Shown here: one piece after another, positions 12,176 to 23,641 of the stretch | How positions within the stretch are numbered: the first letter of the stretch is position 1 | Layout: the number at the start of each line of letters is the position of its first letter | Source: Diphasiastrum complanatum | Lineage: Eukaryota > Streptophyta > Lycopodiopsida > Lycopodiales > Lycopodiaceae | DNA length: 64,000 bases | Assembly: GCA_029204225.1 (NCBI GenBank) | Contig: CM055108.1 | Location: 24,697,670 to 24,761,669 of the forward strand | Direction: 5' to 3' | Notes under the pieces: generated by a model | What the model saw: the letters and a program-made list of their open reading frames with translations, nothing else | Databases searched by the model: none | What the model was told of the DNA's origin: nothing | Translations under genes and position numbers: made by a program

Positions 12176-13292
12176 TTTGGTTGAACAAAAAAGTGTAAGT
12201 GTTGCACCTCATCCAATAACTCTCATTTGAAGGGCTTGTGAGGTCCAATCATAGCCTAAGATTCACCATGTGCTAAAATTAGGTAAAACTCAAGCTCATA
12301 CTATATGGTTGATGGAGAGCTGATTGTATATATATACTTTTTAAGAAATTTGAGAGATTGATTTTGGAGCTCAAATTTTGTCTTGTTTAGGGAGGTCGGG
12401 AGCAAGGGAAAAATCCCTTGTATTTTTGGTAAATGTTTTGGGGCTAATGAATGTCTCATTTTTTCACTCATATCCTCTTTAATATTTTGTCTTGATTCAT
12501 AATTGCATCTTGTGTACAAGAGCTCTTGCCTAGGTAAAAACTAGTATTGAAGCATTGGAAAATCCGAGTTCTAGCAACATAAGTATTGTAGTGTGTGCAA
12601 ACTCTCATGTTTGTAGATCTTTTGAAGGTTCTAAAATCAAGTTTTTCACAATTTTGAGCTTGCATATTCTAAAACGTCGTTACATAATTTTTGTCTATGA
12701 ATGCAACCCACCATTAATATTCCTCCACTCAATGCAAACAAGTTTCCTTGAACAAAGCTAGAGGGGGGTTGCACATGAAAATTGAAAGGAACATCAATAG
12801 CCATACTCTGATTTTTAGTATGTTCTTCATTTTATCCTTTATGATTTTACAATGTTAGTTCTAATTCTTGATTATTTTATTAATTGTATACTTTATGTGG
12901 AGTTCTAGTATTGTTGTGGATGATGATCTGAATGTTTGATTTCCAATGTAAATACTAATGGACATTTTTTGTCCATTTTTAGTTTGATATATTACTTTTT
13001 GTTAGAAAGCTATCTATGTCTTCAACTTATTTATTGGTCAAGTTTTAGCAATCTTTGTTATGTTTATATGTTTCTAGCTCTCTGCTATTTTTTTCTTTCT
13101 ACCAACCAAAGACCAAAAGAAATGCACAAAGATTATCCTATAGGTCGGTCATTTCATGATCAATTTGATATCCATGTTTCAATTTTTTTACATTTGACAT
13201 TATAAATCCAATACTAAGCATAGATACAAACTAACCTCCTCAACTAAAAAGTATATTGCTATTTGAGAAAGATGCAACCTCTTATTATTTTT

Positions 13293-13296
<4 letters not shown>
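12176..13296. other. Intergenic, no gene seen
   Basis: AT-rich sequence with only short ORFs that have no family features. Confidence 0.4.

Positions 13297-13354
<58 letters not shown>
13297..13354. repeat. (TC)29 microsatellite
   Basis: An uninterrupted dinucleotide tract, the longest in the window. Confidence 0.98.
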
Positions 13355-13357
<3 letters not shown>

Positions 13358-14509
13358 AAAATTCACACATGTGGAAATGCCCTAATGCGTGAAATTGATC
13401 TCCTAAGCTTGGCTCATGCACTATAGATCACCTATTGATTGAAATCCAAGATCAATGACAAGATCTAAGGCAAAAAGACCATTCTACATGCATTCATTCA
13501 TTACCAAAAGGTGTTTCACACGTGTGGAAGACTTCATGAAATAAACTAAGTCCCAACTAGCTCCTCTCCTCTGGTAGAGAGAGAAAATGCCACTATTGAG
13601 CCAAAAGTGAGTTATGATGCAATCTCGAGCTAGGTAGGCTTGTAAATAGGGTTTTGACACTTGTGTTAATGTAATTTGATGAGTGATCAAGTCAAAGTAT
13701 TGGCTTTGGTCAAGGGGTTCAAAAAGAATTGAGAAATCTTCAAGAAGGGTCCAATAGAATTGCAAGAAGGATGCATCACTCATCCAATAGCATTAGAGAG
13801 GCTAAGAATAGGGGGCCAATAGCATGCAAGGAGGATTCTCCACGAGTTTCATATGTACTTCACTTTGGAATCATAATCCAAGTTGTGTTTTTAAGTCAAA
13901 CTTGAGTATTGTGAGATTTGTTTGTTTTACATTCTCTCTCTACTCGATTTCTAATTAGCTCTATTCTCTCTCTACCCGAGGAGAGGAGCTTAATTTTACT
14001 TAGTTTTTTCAAGGATCATGTTCTTACAAGTGTGTGTACTTTGGTTATCAACATATGCATCTATCTTTGCCTCTATACCTTAGTTTTTTTATCTAGATCT
14101 TGGAATTTAATCTAGCATCCATCACCAAGTGCATAAGCTTGCTTAGGAGATCATTCACACACATTAGAGCATTCCCACACGTGTGAAATTTCACAGGGTG
14201 CATCACTCATCAAACCTAAAATTGACATGTGTAAGCAACCTAACTAGCTTGAGTTACATCACAATTGAATTTTGGCTTAATCATGACAAAACATGTGTAC
14301 TTGACCATTTGACATCTAAAGCCAAAATTGGCCCTATTACCTAGTGACACCAAGATGCTTGACTAGCAATCTTTATGATACCCCTAAAGTCAACATTATA
14401 AACTATTTCTAACTATTTTAAACATGTGGGAACATGTTCCACACATGTGAAATGTACTCACAAACATAAAATCATAAAATAACCAAGATACATTTTTGAA
14501 AATGTTTCA

Positions 14510-14511
<2 letters not shown>
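13355..14511. other. Intergenic between two (TC)n tracts; several CACAYRTGTG palindromes
   Basis: No coding sequence is recognised. The palindromic core CACATGTG or CACACGTGTG appears at about 13366, 13517, 14177 and 14441. The two flanking TC tracts and these palindromes may mark an old repeat unit, but I cannot define its ends. Confidence 0.4.

Positions 14512-14565
<54 letters not shown>
14512..14565. repeat. (TC)27 microsatellite
   Basis: An uninterrupted dinucleotide tract about 1.2 kb from the (TC)29 tract, in the same orientation. Confidence 0.98.
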
Positions 14566-14568
<3 letters not shown>

Positions 14569-17002
14569 ACCATGTGCCATATCAACTTGAGTTTCTCAAA
14601 AGTTTTACATCAAATTCGTTCATAACTACTTGGGTCCGTTTTACATTTGGGCCCATTGAGAGTTATTCTACCATTATTTATCATGTCTTTGGATTGCGAG
14701 TACATTACACCATTCATTGGTGTTTGACTTTACAACATTGGTAGCTTTAGTCACACTTGCCGACTCGGCCAGACTTCTGTTTCCATCATCGTAAAATATG
14801 GTTGCGAGGCATCAGGCTTGCTATCTGTTTGTTGGCCAGTCGACTACTTGTTGAAATTCTTTTTATGGTACCGCTCTTAGTGAAATATAATTCTAGAGCT
14901 CACGTTGCTAGTTTTCTATCGATGCTCGCAGTAATTTTGGGGTTGCGATTCTGTAATTGAATACTCCCATTCGATTTGCAACAACTAGAATTCTGCTACA
15001 AGATTGCATGAGAATCTAATAACATGCACCCAATATGAATTTGGTGACAGTCCCTTGGCAACATTATGTTGTTGAATGTCTATTGTTATGGCAATATGAA
15101 TTGGGAGGTGCGGCACGGAGGGAATGCCAAGGAAGGAATATGAAGAGATAGGAAAGAGGAGAATGGCATAAGAAAAAAAATGCAGGAAAATTTGTGACGA
15201 CAATTATTTAGATGAGAAGGGGGGGGGGGGGGGGGGGGACAAAGAACAATGACTACCTATAAATATATTTCTGCCGGAGTTGTAAGATAATCCTTGGGGA
15301 GCTCTAGAAGGCGCGTCAAGATTGCCTTACGCCAATCTGGTTGAGTATGTAGAAGGGCGATAAAGTTGGCCGGTTCCTACTTTATTAGGTCCTTGACCTT
15401 GTCAGATAAAATATAGCTACCTCTAGACTTGACATCCGAATATTTCTCGGAAAAAAGGGCCGCTATTTTGTTTGAATTTTTGTCCCCAAAAATTGGGCTA
15501 TTTTTGGAAAAAAAATTTAATACTATACAAAAAAGTGGCATGTAAAACTACAAAATTTTGATGTAAAAATGACATAAAATGTCGATAGGTAGGGGTCCCA
15601 GCCCCGTCCAAGATGTGGCTAAAGAAAATTTTACGGCTTTAGATTTGGCTGTGTGATGATCAGCTATTCAGTGCCCACGATTTAGAAGAGTTGATAGAGA
15701 ATGTTGATTTTGATGGTCTTAAATATGGCCCATAAAATATTTTTCCATTCCGGCTACAAAGCTGTTATTTACCATGTATTGAAATCTTGATACTAATGAA
15801 AAACTCAGTATTGTAGGGTCGCGTCACTCGTTGGAGGGAAGGGGGACTTAGTTACCAGGAACCACAAAGCCAGAGGGCAAAATGATCTAGGGGTCACCTT
15901 GGGGTTGACCAAAGACCCCCTATGTTGCCACCTCATATGGCCAATCATGGGGAGCATGCATCACACTTCAATACTCACAACATGCCTAATTGGAAAGGTA
16001 TTACTCCCATTAAATCTTGAAATTAATTGCCTAGGGTGGTACTCGCAGGGCTAATATGACATTTAATGTTTACATGGCCAATTGAGAGAGAGATATCATG
16101 GGTACTTGCAAATGGACAATCTATTTACTAAGAGGTACCTTGGAGTGTTCTTCCAAAGGGTAATGGGGACAGGCAAGGAGGCAAATGCAAGGTGAAGGGC
16201 AAGCAAACTAAAGGGCAACTATTAAGACATCACTATAAGGAAGGGTCCTCATTTGCAAAACCTATCTATCCATCAGCCTTCAGGTATTACCCAATCATCT
16301 TGCAAACATAATTTGAAAATTATGAATCGTCTACTTGAAAGTACCGATTCCTAAGAATTGAAAGAAAAAAGAGTTTGAAGCTGATAAATTTGATTCCAAA
16401 GTACACAGTAATCGTGACTCTTGTTGTGAGCTATGTGCTGCTGAACAACAACAGCTCAGTTCAAAATAAATCACGTCAAAGAATTCTAAAAACTAAGTGT
16501 CCGTAGTTTCAACTTGCAAGAAGTGATTCTCATCTTGCACAATGAAGTTCCTTGAGCAATTGATACCAGGGCTGTGATCCTTCTGAAAGCCCTATGACGT
16601 GAAAATAGACATTTGTAAAGATGAGATTAGTGTGGTCTGGGTGTCGGTCAACAAATATACACCTTCAGAGAAATGGACGTATCATAGAAGCTTCCGTACA
16701 CCTCCTAGCAAAGGGAGCAGGCATGTCCTTTCAATTCGGTAGAATGTCGTAGTTGCATATTCCCCCATGAGGCTTTTTCTACAACATGGATGATCTTACC
16801 ACTATCCTAAAGTAATCACTAGACAGACAACGTGGGTACTTCAGTTTACATTTTGTCAGTCATATTACAAATTGCCCCAAATTTAAAGGGTGGCCTTAAA
16901 TATGAAGGAGTTACACTTTACATTATTACCGAGCCTCTCAGCGCCTACACGGTGACTATACAAGAAGCAATGGCGGTTCAGCAATCGAGCTCAAATTGCT
17001 GC
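14566..17002. other. Intergenic, 3' flank of the telomere-binding gene
   Basis: No gene is recognised. A 20-base poly-G run lies at 15219-15238. The ORFs (67 aa at 14757, 72 aa at 14985, 63 aa at 16832) lack family features. The right end is probably the 3' UTR of the minus-strand gene that stops at 17003. Confidence 0.45.
15219..15238. repeat. Poly-G tract, 20 bases
   Basis: An uninterrupted homopolymer of about 20 G on the plus strand. The length should be treated as approximate because such tracts are prone to sequencing error. Confidence 0.85.
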
Positions 17003-20000
17003 TTAGCTTGTTGTCCAGTATGAATTAGCTTGGATAACACGTTGAAGCAACTCCTCAGGCACAGGTTCTCCCCTACGCTGATGTGGTGCAATTTGTGCTG
17101 TGTGGACCAATGTCTTCCACTTGTCCTGCCAATCCAAAGTCGGCAATATAGGTAAGCTTGTGAAGCTCACATGCTGGATACTTCACTGATCTTGGTTTTG
17201 TGTTATCATATTTGTATGTATTCACATAAAACTCCTTCATAGTCTAAAATTCCAGAGCCTTGTTCGGCTTACAAGAGTTACTGCCTAAACTCTCAAGAAA
17301 CTTGTATTTGCGATAAGACGCTGAAATATTCCATATAATGTATCGTTAAATGAAGTAGCTTATTCTCCTTAGTTCATAAAAGCCTTCAGAATATGCTGTT
17401 GTGCCGTGCTCTGATCTCTGTGCAGGAGTTAGTTAAAGGTAAGGAGTTGAAGCATCATCAAAGTGATCAAGCACATTTCTCATGTCTATTATGAAACTTG
17501 CAAAGATGCTCTACTGTGGAATACCCAAAACAGAGAAGAAAGGGCACAACCTTTAGGTCCACATATGTTCTGTGTTTTGCCTGATCAAAAGCACAGACTT
17601 TCACATCTCGCCATCTGAAAGCAGAGAAGTATCCTAGGATAAGTTTTTGATTTCTACTAATGCATATCTTCAATGCTTTGTACAGAATGAAGTTGACTTT
17701 TATAGTAGTACCTGCCTGTCCCCAGCTTCTCTACAGCAAGTACTAACGCTTCCACTTCCCCAACACTGAAGGGCCTTCGAATTCGCCGCTTTCCAACTTC
17801 CAGTTGGCTGTTTTGATTCATGGAAACCAAAGCCATTCCTTGAGCACTCTTTCCAGCTATGCCTGGATGTAGAATAATGGCTCCTGCACCATAAGCTGGC
17901 AAGGGTGTTACTTCTGATAAGGAGGAAGTAGAATCTGTCTCATGTTTAGGCAAGGAGATTAGATCCTCCTGTCCTATCATAGCTACCATAGCTCCCATGG
18001 TGGCAACCTTTGTAGAGAGAAGAGAGAGAGGAGCTTCTTCGTTTGCATCTAGTTTGAGTTCTCTGTCCTTGCAAGCCTTCAAAGACTCATCGCTAGCTCC
18101 AATTATCTTTCCAGTCAATTTTGTATCTGCAAAGATATTTTCATTGCTAGGAAGAGTATTCTCTGTATCAGTTACATCAGAATCTCCAATTGCATTTGGC
18201 CACTTTTTTGTTGGAGGACAGCATTTTCCTTCATGTCCAGCCCCGTGATTTTGAAAAGCAGCACACCTGCAGACGTGCAAGAAGCTTTAAAACATTAACC
18301 GTGCAATGGGGAGAGAGAGATAGAGAGAGTTGTTCCAATATCATGAGTTGTACATTTTGCTGCCTTGTAAAGACAAACAGAGCACGCTGCACATCGCTAG
18401 AGAGGCAGGACTTTTCTAGAATAGGCAACCCTTTACCTTGGAGATGGCTGGCTGGCAGCATGAGAAAGTAAAAGAAGTGGGTCTTCCAGGTTTGAAGATG
18501 ACGTAGATGTCGGGTTTGGCTCTAGCATAAAACCAAGAGATTCGGGCTTTCCGGTCCGTGAAATACCTAATTGGACGAGCGTAGCCCCTTCATCTGAAAC
18601 TTTATTGCCTTGCAGTAGCACACGTACTCTTAAACCTCCCCCCAAAACATTCATTGCAGCATCCATGACTGCTTTCTGCTTTGCGCAAGAATGTAAATGG
18701 GCACACATGATGCTTCATTGGTTACTACTTCCAAGAAAGCTGCTATCTTGTTAAAAAAGGAAATAAAATTAAAAGGCTAAACTACCTCCAGAATACTCAA
18801 ACATCAAGATGCAGAGCTCCACTGAAGCATTAGCATGTTCAAAGGTATGAATAAGAAAAGTAACGATCAATTTACCTTCAGGTTAGCAACCGTTGCAGAT
18901 TCAGGGAGATCTACGAAAAGTTCAGGAACCATAAAAGATTTGATGTTGACTTTCACTGCAAGATGGAGAATATCAGTAATCGTACATTTTAATAATAGTA
19001 TGTTTATAGTTATACAAGAATTATAAGCCAAAAAAAAATTGATGCCATCTTATCGAACACCTCACTAACTAATACTGCATTCATACTGAAAATCAACAGT
19101 TATGCACACCGTGTGGTTCACTTGACTTGACTGTAGAGAATTTGCAGAAGGCTCCTCTTCCGTTGGGAGAAGATGCTACGCTCACAGTTTTTGCTGTCAT
19201 ATCATCAAAAAGAGCTGTCAGAGCTCGTAGATGACTTAATCCAAAAAAACAGAGATAATAAAATGATAGGTTAGTATCTCCAGTCATTAGCTCATAAATG
19301 ATAAAAAGATGTGTTGCTGTTAAAATTAAGGATGTTTAAGCAGGCCCTTTGGAGTTTGACATCGCCTTTTACCAAAGTTGGTGAACTTCTGGACGCACCT
19401 CTTTGAAGAGTCCCAGTTTATAATCCTTTTTGCCTGTTCTAAGTTGCCTGTGCATGTATACTTGGAAAATTGGAAATCATGCTTGACTGCTTGATTCCTG
19501 AATGTCTAAGCCAACTAGCAAAGGGATCTCTTTTTGGTTATGTGTCAGGGACAGCTACCTCTTGTTCCATGGTCTACATTCTACATTATGGTGATAAGAG
19601 CTGGCTCAAAATCAATGTTGTAATATGCTAAAAAAATCAAATTTCAGGTTATTTCGAAGCATAACCCGTACGACAATACAAGGCCATGAAGGAAACATTA
19701 TGACAGTCCAAGTTAGAATTTCTCGTAGGAATCTAGTTAAGTTTAAGGACATCATTCTACTTTTGAAATTCAACATAACCTTCCTATGTCATGTAGAGCC
19801 CTCAAGAGAACTTGAGATATGATGAGCTTCTGATAAACTGTAAGGCATTGAAAGATAAGCATGGATAACATATGGTAATGGAGCTTAAAACTTGGCAATT
19901 CAGCTTGTAATTGGTTTCGAAGTTTGACTGTGAGGACTTCACAATACCAAAATGCATTCAAGTTCAGGCAATGCCCAAAAATTCACCCAAGGCACCCCAA

Positions 20001-22397
20001 ATCTTAACTGATTTTGATCAAAAACATGGAATACGTCAAGACGTTAGATGATTTTCACTTGCCAGAAAATCTCCTCTTTATTGAAAATATTCTCCTATTA
20101 AGAGTTAGCTGAGACAGTAATGCTCACCACGATGTAGCTTGGCGGCGGCAGCTGGAGGCTCTCCGTTAACACTATGACACTCAGTATTTTGCATACCATT
20201 TGGATGTAATGAAAGAGCAGTCACTTTATCTTCCTCTACACACATTCTTTTTCGTCTTAATTTATACACCCTTCTTGACCGTTCCCTAGAATAAGCATTT
20301 TCTCCATACAGAAACTGCTCCTCAAACTTTCTACCTGCAATCAACAAAGTTTCCTTTTTGAGCCTGCTTGCAATGGAAAAGATATATTGAGGCTATGTCT
20401 AGATAGTAAGTGAGCATAACAAAAAGGACGCATGCAATCTTTGAACTTCATGGAGTCCACTCAAGAAGTTTTTTTTTTTTCTCGTGCATTCCAGACAAAG
20501 TCTTAGACCACATCATGCATAGCACAGCCATAATGATAAAAAAGAAACAGATTGTCTAGAGAATCACTAGAGTGCAAAGATTCAGAACATATCACACGAA
20601 GGCAGTCTTTACTCCAGCCGGAGCATAAAGATTTAATAACATGTTACGTGAAGAAAGAAGGTTATATGATTGCAGCCATGAAACTGGAGAATTTAACTCC
20701 AGTATTTAAGGCTTTATCTGCTATACTTCATTTTGACCAGGTCACAGAAGTGACAGCTAGAAGTACTGCTTATACCTGTAACTGCAGGTGGCTCCTTCTC
20801 CACATGCTTTCGCTTTTTGCAGCTTCCTGAACCTCGATGCCATTTAATCATGTCATGAATATTTTGATTTGTTATCCTGATGCACTTTTTTGTTTTCAAT
20901 TTTGGCATTACACATTCTGATAGGATTTCTTCAGATGCTTCTGTTTTGCAATTCAAGTTACGTCCCTTTTTAGAAGAATTCAAACCTGGTGCTTTCTTTC
21001 CAAAATCAATGATTCTTTGTACATGTTCCCTGGACCTTAGAGAACCCATGAGCCTATCATCCATTTTGATTAAAGCTTTTGGATACTTGTTGACTGATTG
21101 AGATTGTGTAGGAAGGCTATTTTCATCTATTTCATTATCATACATGCGTTCAGAAAAAAATGTGCATTTTTTTTTTCCAAAAAATCCTTCATTTTTTCCC
21201 AATTGTGACAAGCTTTCTTTCACAGGAGCTTCTTCTAGTGCCTGTATCTTTCTTACAACCTCAACTTCCTCCTTGTGCTCATAATTTTGTCCTTTCAAAG
21301 AACTGCATTCCTCTTCAAATTCCCCTTCTTGTTCCATCATCATCTCATTTGAAAGGACATCCTCACTTAGTGTCCTGAAGTCTGGCCACTTTGTATCCTT
21401 CAAATTATACTCGTGTGCAACCTGATTAATGCGGCATGGTTCTTGCTTTTCTTGGTTAAAACTGCCATTGAGTCTTCCAGCTTTTTCTTTAGATTCGACA
21501 GAAGCAGTTCCAGATTCATTGTCTGACTTTGCACTGAAGCCATCATCATTAATAATAGCTATGGGCTCAACATGCTCCCCACGTTCTTCTTCCCATTCAG
21601 TAGTACAGCCTCCCTGGAGTGCATTCGCAGATGCATCTTCATATTTCTCATTAAATCCTATCATGGAACAAAGAACTTGTCTTTGTGAATGTGTTACTGC
21701 CACAGGTTTACATAGCACTGTGGTACTTTGGGGTGTGTCGTTCTGCTCAACCATTTTCGGTACCTCAGAGGCCTGGTCCACCTTCCCATTACACATCGGG
21801 GGTGATTCATGACTTGAACAAAGTATCTGCAGAGTCCCACATTTTCTCATCTCCATAGGTTGATCAGCTCCAAAGGTTGACACTTTGTTGCATTCAGCAA
21901 CTGATTCCTTAGAACTAAGGCAACTGTGGATCATGGGTACATCACACTTAGAATTGTCCCATAAAGAATGTTCCTCTCCTTTATCGGCATCTTGCAAAAA
22001 TTGACCTGCTACTGTAGCTAGTAATTCAAAGAATCCTGTTCCTTTCCCACATTTGGAAACATGCAGAGAAGACTTTGCTCGTCCCTGTTGATAAATTATG
22101 CAACTTCAGCAGTATACCTCTAGTGTAAAATGATTCGTTGCTGTGAAACATTGGACGTTCAAAAACCTAACAGCCTAACTTGCCAAAAGAAAATGAAAAG
22201 AACGTTTTCATTTTTATGTTTTGTGCCAACTAAAAAGTATAACAAGGTTAACACTTTTTCAAATGCAAGAACGCATCGAAGACAAAAAATCAGGTTCATT
22301 TAGAACATCGTACACGTGAAGAACGCATTGCACGACGTAAAGCAGGTCCATTATAACCAGGAAATACAGTTCCCAGTCGTCGCCTTTGTGCCTCCAT
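17003..22397 (-). CDS. TRP/TBP1-like telomere-repeat-binding protein, nine exons
   Basis: Exons (minus strand): 22397-22314, 22084-20776, 20334-20128, 19223-19110, 18955-18876, 18675-18437, 18266-17712, 17614-17551, 17125-17003. All have GT-AG borders and compatible phases, giving 2775 nt and 924 aa with no stop. Exon 2 begins with the family's FELLATVA block. Residues about 572-653 form the family's central ubiquitin-like domain (VKVNIKSFMVPELFVDLP, then NVLGGGLRVRVLLQG, then LGFMLEPNP). Residues about 841-903 are the C-terminal Myb domain (RRPFSVGEVEAL, VEKLGTGRWRDVK, HRTYVDLKDKWKTLVHTA), including the telobox helix VDLKDKWKTL. Proteins of this family (Arabidopsis TRP1/TBP1, rice RTBP1, tobacco NgTRF1) bind double-stranded TTTAGGG repeats in the nucleus. 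The N-terminal half of exon 2 is acidic and poorly conserved. The start is the only ATG giving an in-frame join to exon 2; it opens a basic N-terminus (YNGPALRRAMRSSR) like other family members. Confidence 0.94.
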
Positions 22398-22596
22398 AGT
22401 TTCTTGCCCTGAATTCAGGAAGCCATTTGAACCTTCAAGATGTAGGTTGCCAGTTGGCTTTAATCACCTAGCTAAGTGATCAGATCTAAAGAAAGCACCA
22501 GAGATGTTTGCCTCCAAAGGCTTGCAATATGCTCTGCTTTGCAAAAATGCTCCATATTGCCTTTTAACCCTAAACCCACTGGAAAGGTCACGCTAC
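22398..22596 (-). promoter_or_regulatory. Probable 5' leader of the telomere-binding gene, with telobox and upstream ORFs
   Basis: A possible acceptor (TTTGCAG, ending at 22597) would start a leader exon at 22596; the same bases could instead be read as a donor, so this border is tentative. The leader holds AACCCTAAACCC at 22566-22577, nearly two plant telomere repeats (telobox). It also has two upstream ORFs ahead of the main ATG: 27 codons at 22555-22472, and a three-codon ORF (Met-Ala-Ser-stop) near 22412. Upstream ORFs commonly lower translation of the main ORF, and teloboxes are known plant promoter elements. Confidence 0.5.
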
Positions 22597-23588
22597 CTGC
22601 AAATGCAACGATAAATGGCTGTTAGCCTGAAATTTCAAACACAGATGTCAGAAGATATGGTAGAGCATCAGTAAAGCCCCAGCTCTTATGTGCATTCTCA
22701 AAATCATTCAGCATCCTGACTGTTGGGATTGGATCATAAATACCAACATTATTTGTTCCCATGTCAAGTTGCTCCTAAACTTTTATCAAGACCATTGTTT
22801 GTAATAACAACTGGGTAGGCTGCTTCATTACTAATGCAAGTATACCGCTTTTTCATAAACTATCAAGTGAGAAGAATTGGCCCATGCCTTTGCAATCTTG
22901 CCAAGCTATTGTAATCGTTTCCCACATTCAATAATACCATTTTTTTAACCTTGTGCTGATGCACAGTTACAAAATGGCTGCTTGTGTTTATGAACTTCAC
23001 ATCTCAGACTAATAATTTTTCAGCATCGACATTGCCATATAGGCTTCGACTCTCACAACAATCCATCAGAAAAATCTTAATTTATATGCAGTAGAAATTT
23101 CATGACCCCAAAACAACATTCTAATTAATCTGTTCTGTGACCATTCTTTCTTCTCGCTGACAACGGAGGAGATTCAAACATCCAATACAAAATAACACAG
23201 TCACAGGTGCAAACCTTTTACCGTTGAATTGCACATCAAAATCATTCATTGCAAACATGTTCTAGCAAATAGCACTCTTATTGGTAGATACTGATGTAGG
23301 AAGTAAACGGTCTGCAATATATATCTCTTCGATCTTGCGATGACTTTTGACGTCATATGAACTTGCTGGAAGCTCAGTTTCATCCTTGCACAGTAAGCTT
23401 ATTTGTAGTAGTCCAAGCATCACTAATATGAGATGCCCACTTGCCGTTAATGCTTTTACATTAGTAATTTTTAAGGGGAATCGGTTAGTCTTAGGGGTGG
23501 ATTGCTGCCTCACCTCTGATAGTAAAGTTGGTTATTGCTAACTGAAACAGGTTGCTGCCCCAATACCAAGAAACCTAAATCATTTTTG

Positions 23589-23641
<53 letters not shown>

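Noticed and set aside
13200-13421. Minus-strand ORF containing an (ER)n run
   Set aside because: It is a translation of the (TC)29 microsatellite. The same applies to ORFs at 14496-14744, 23510-23701 and 23535-23744.
21429-21812. Plus-strand ORF of 127 aa inside the telomere-binding gene
   Set aside because: It is antisense to the well-supported large exon 22084-20776.
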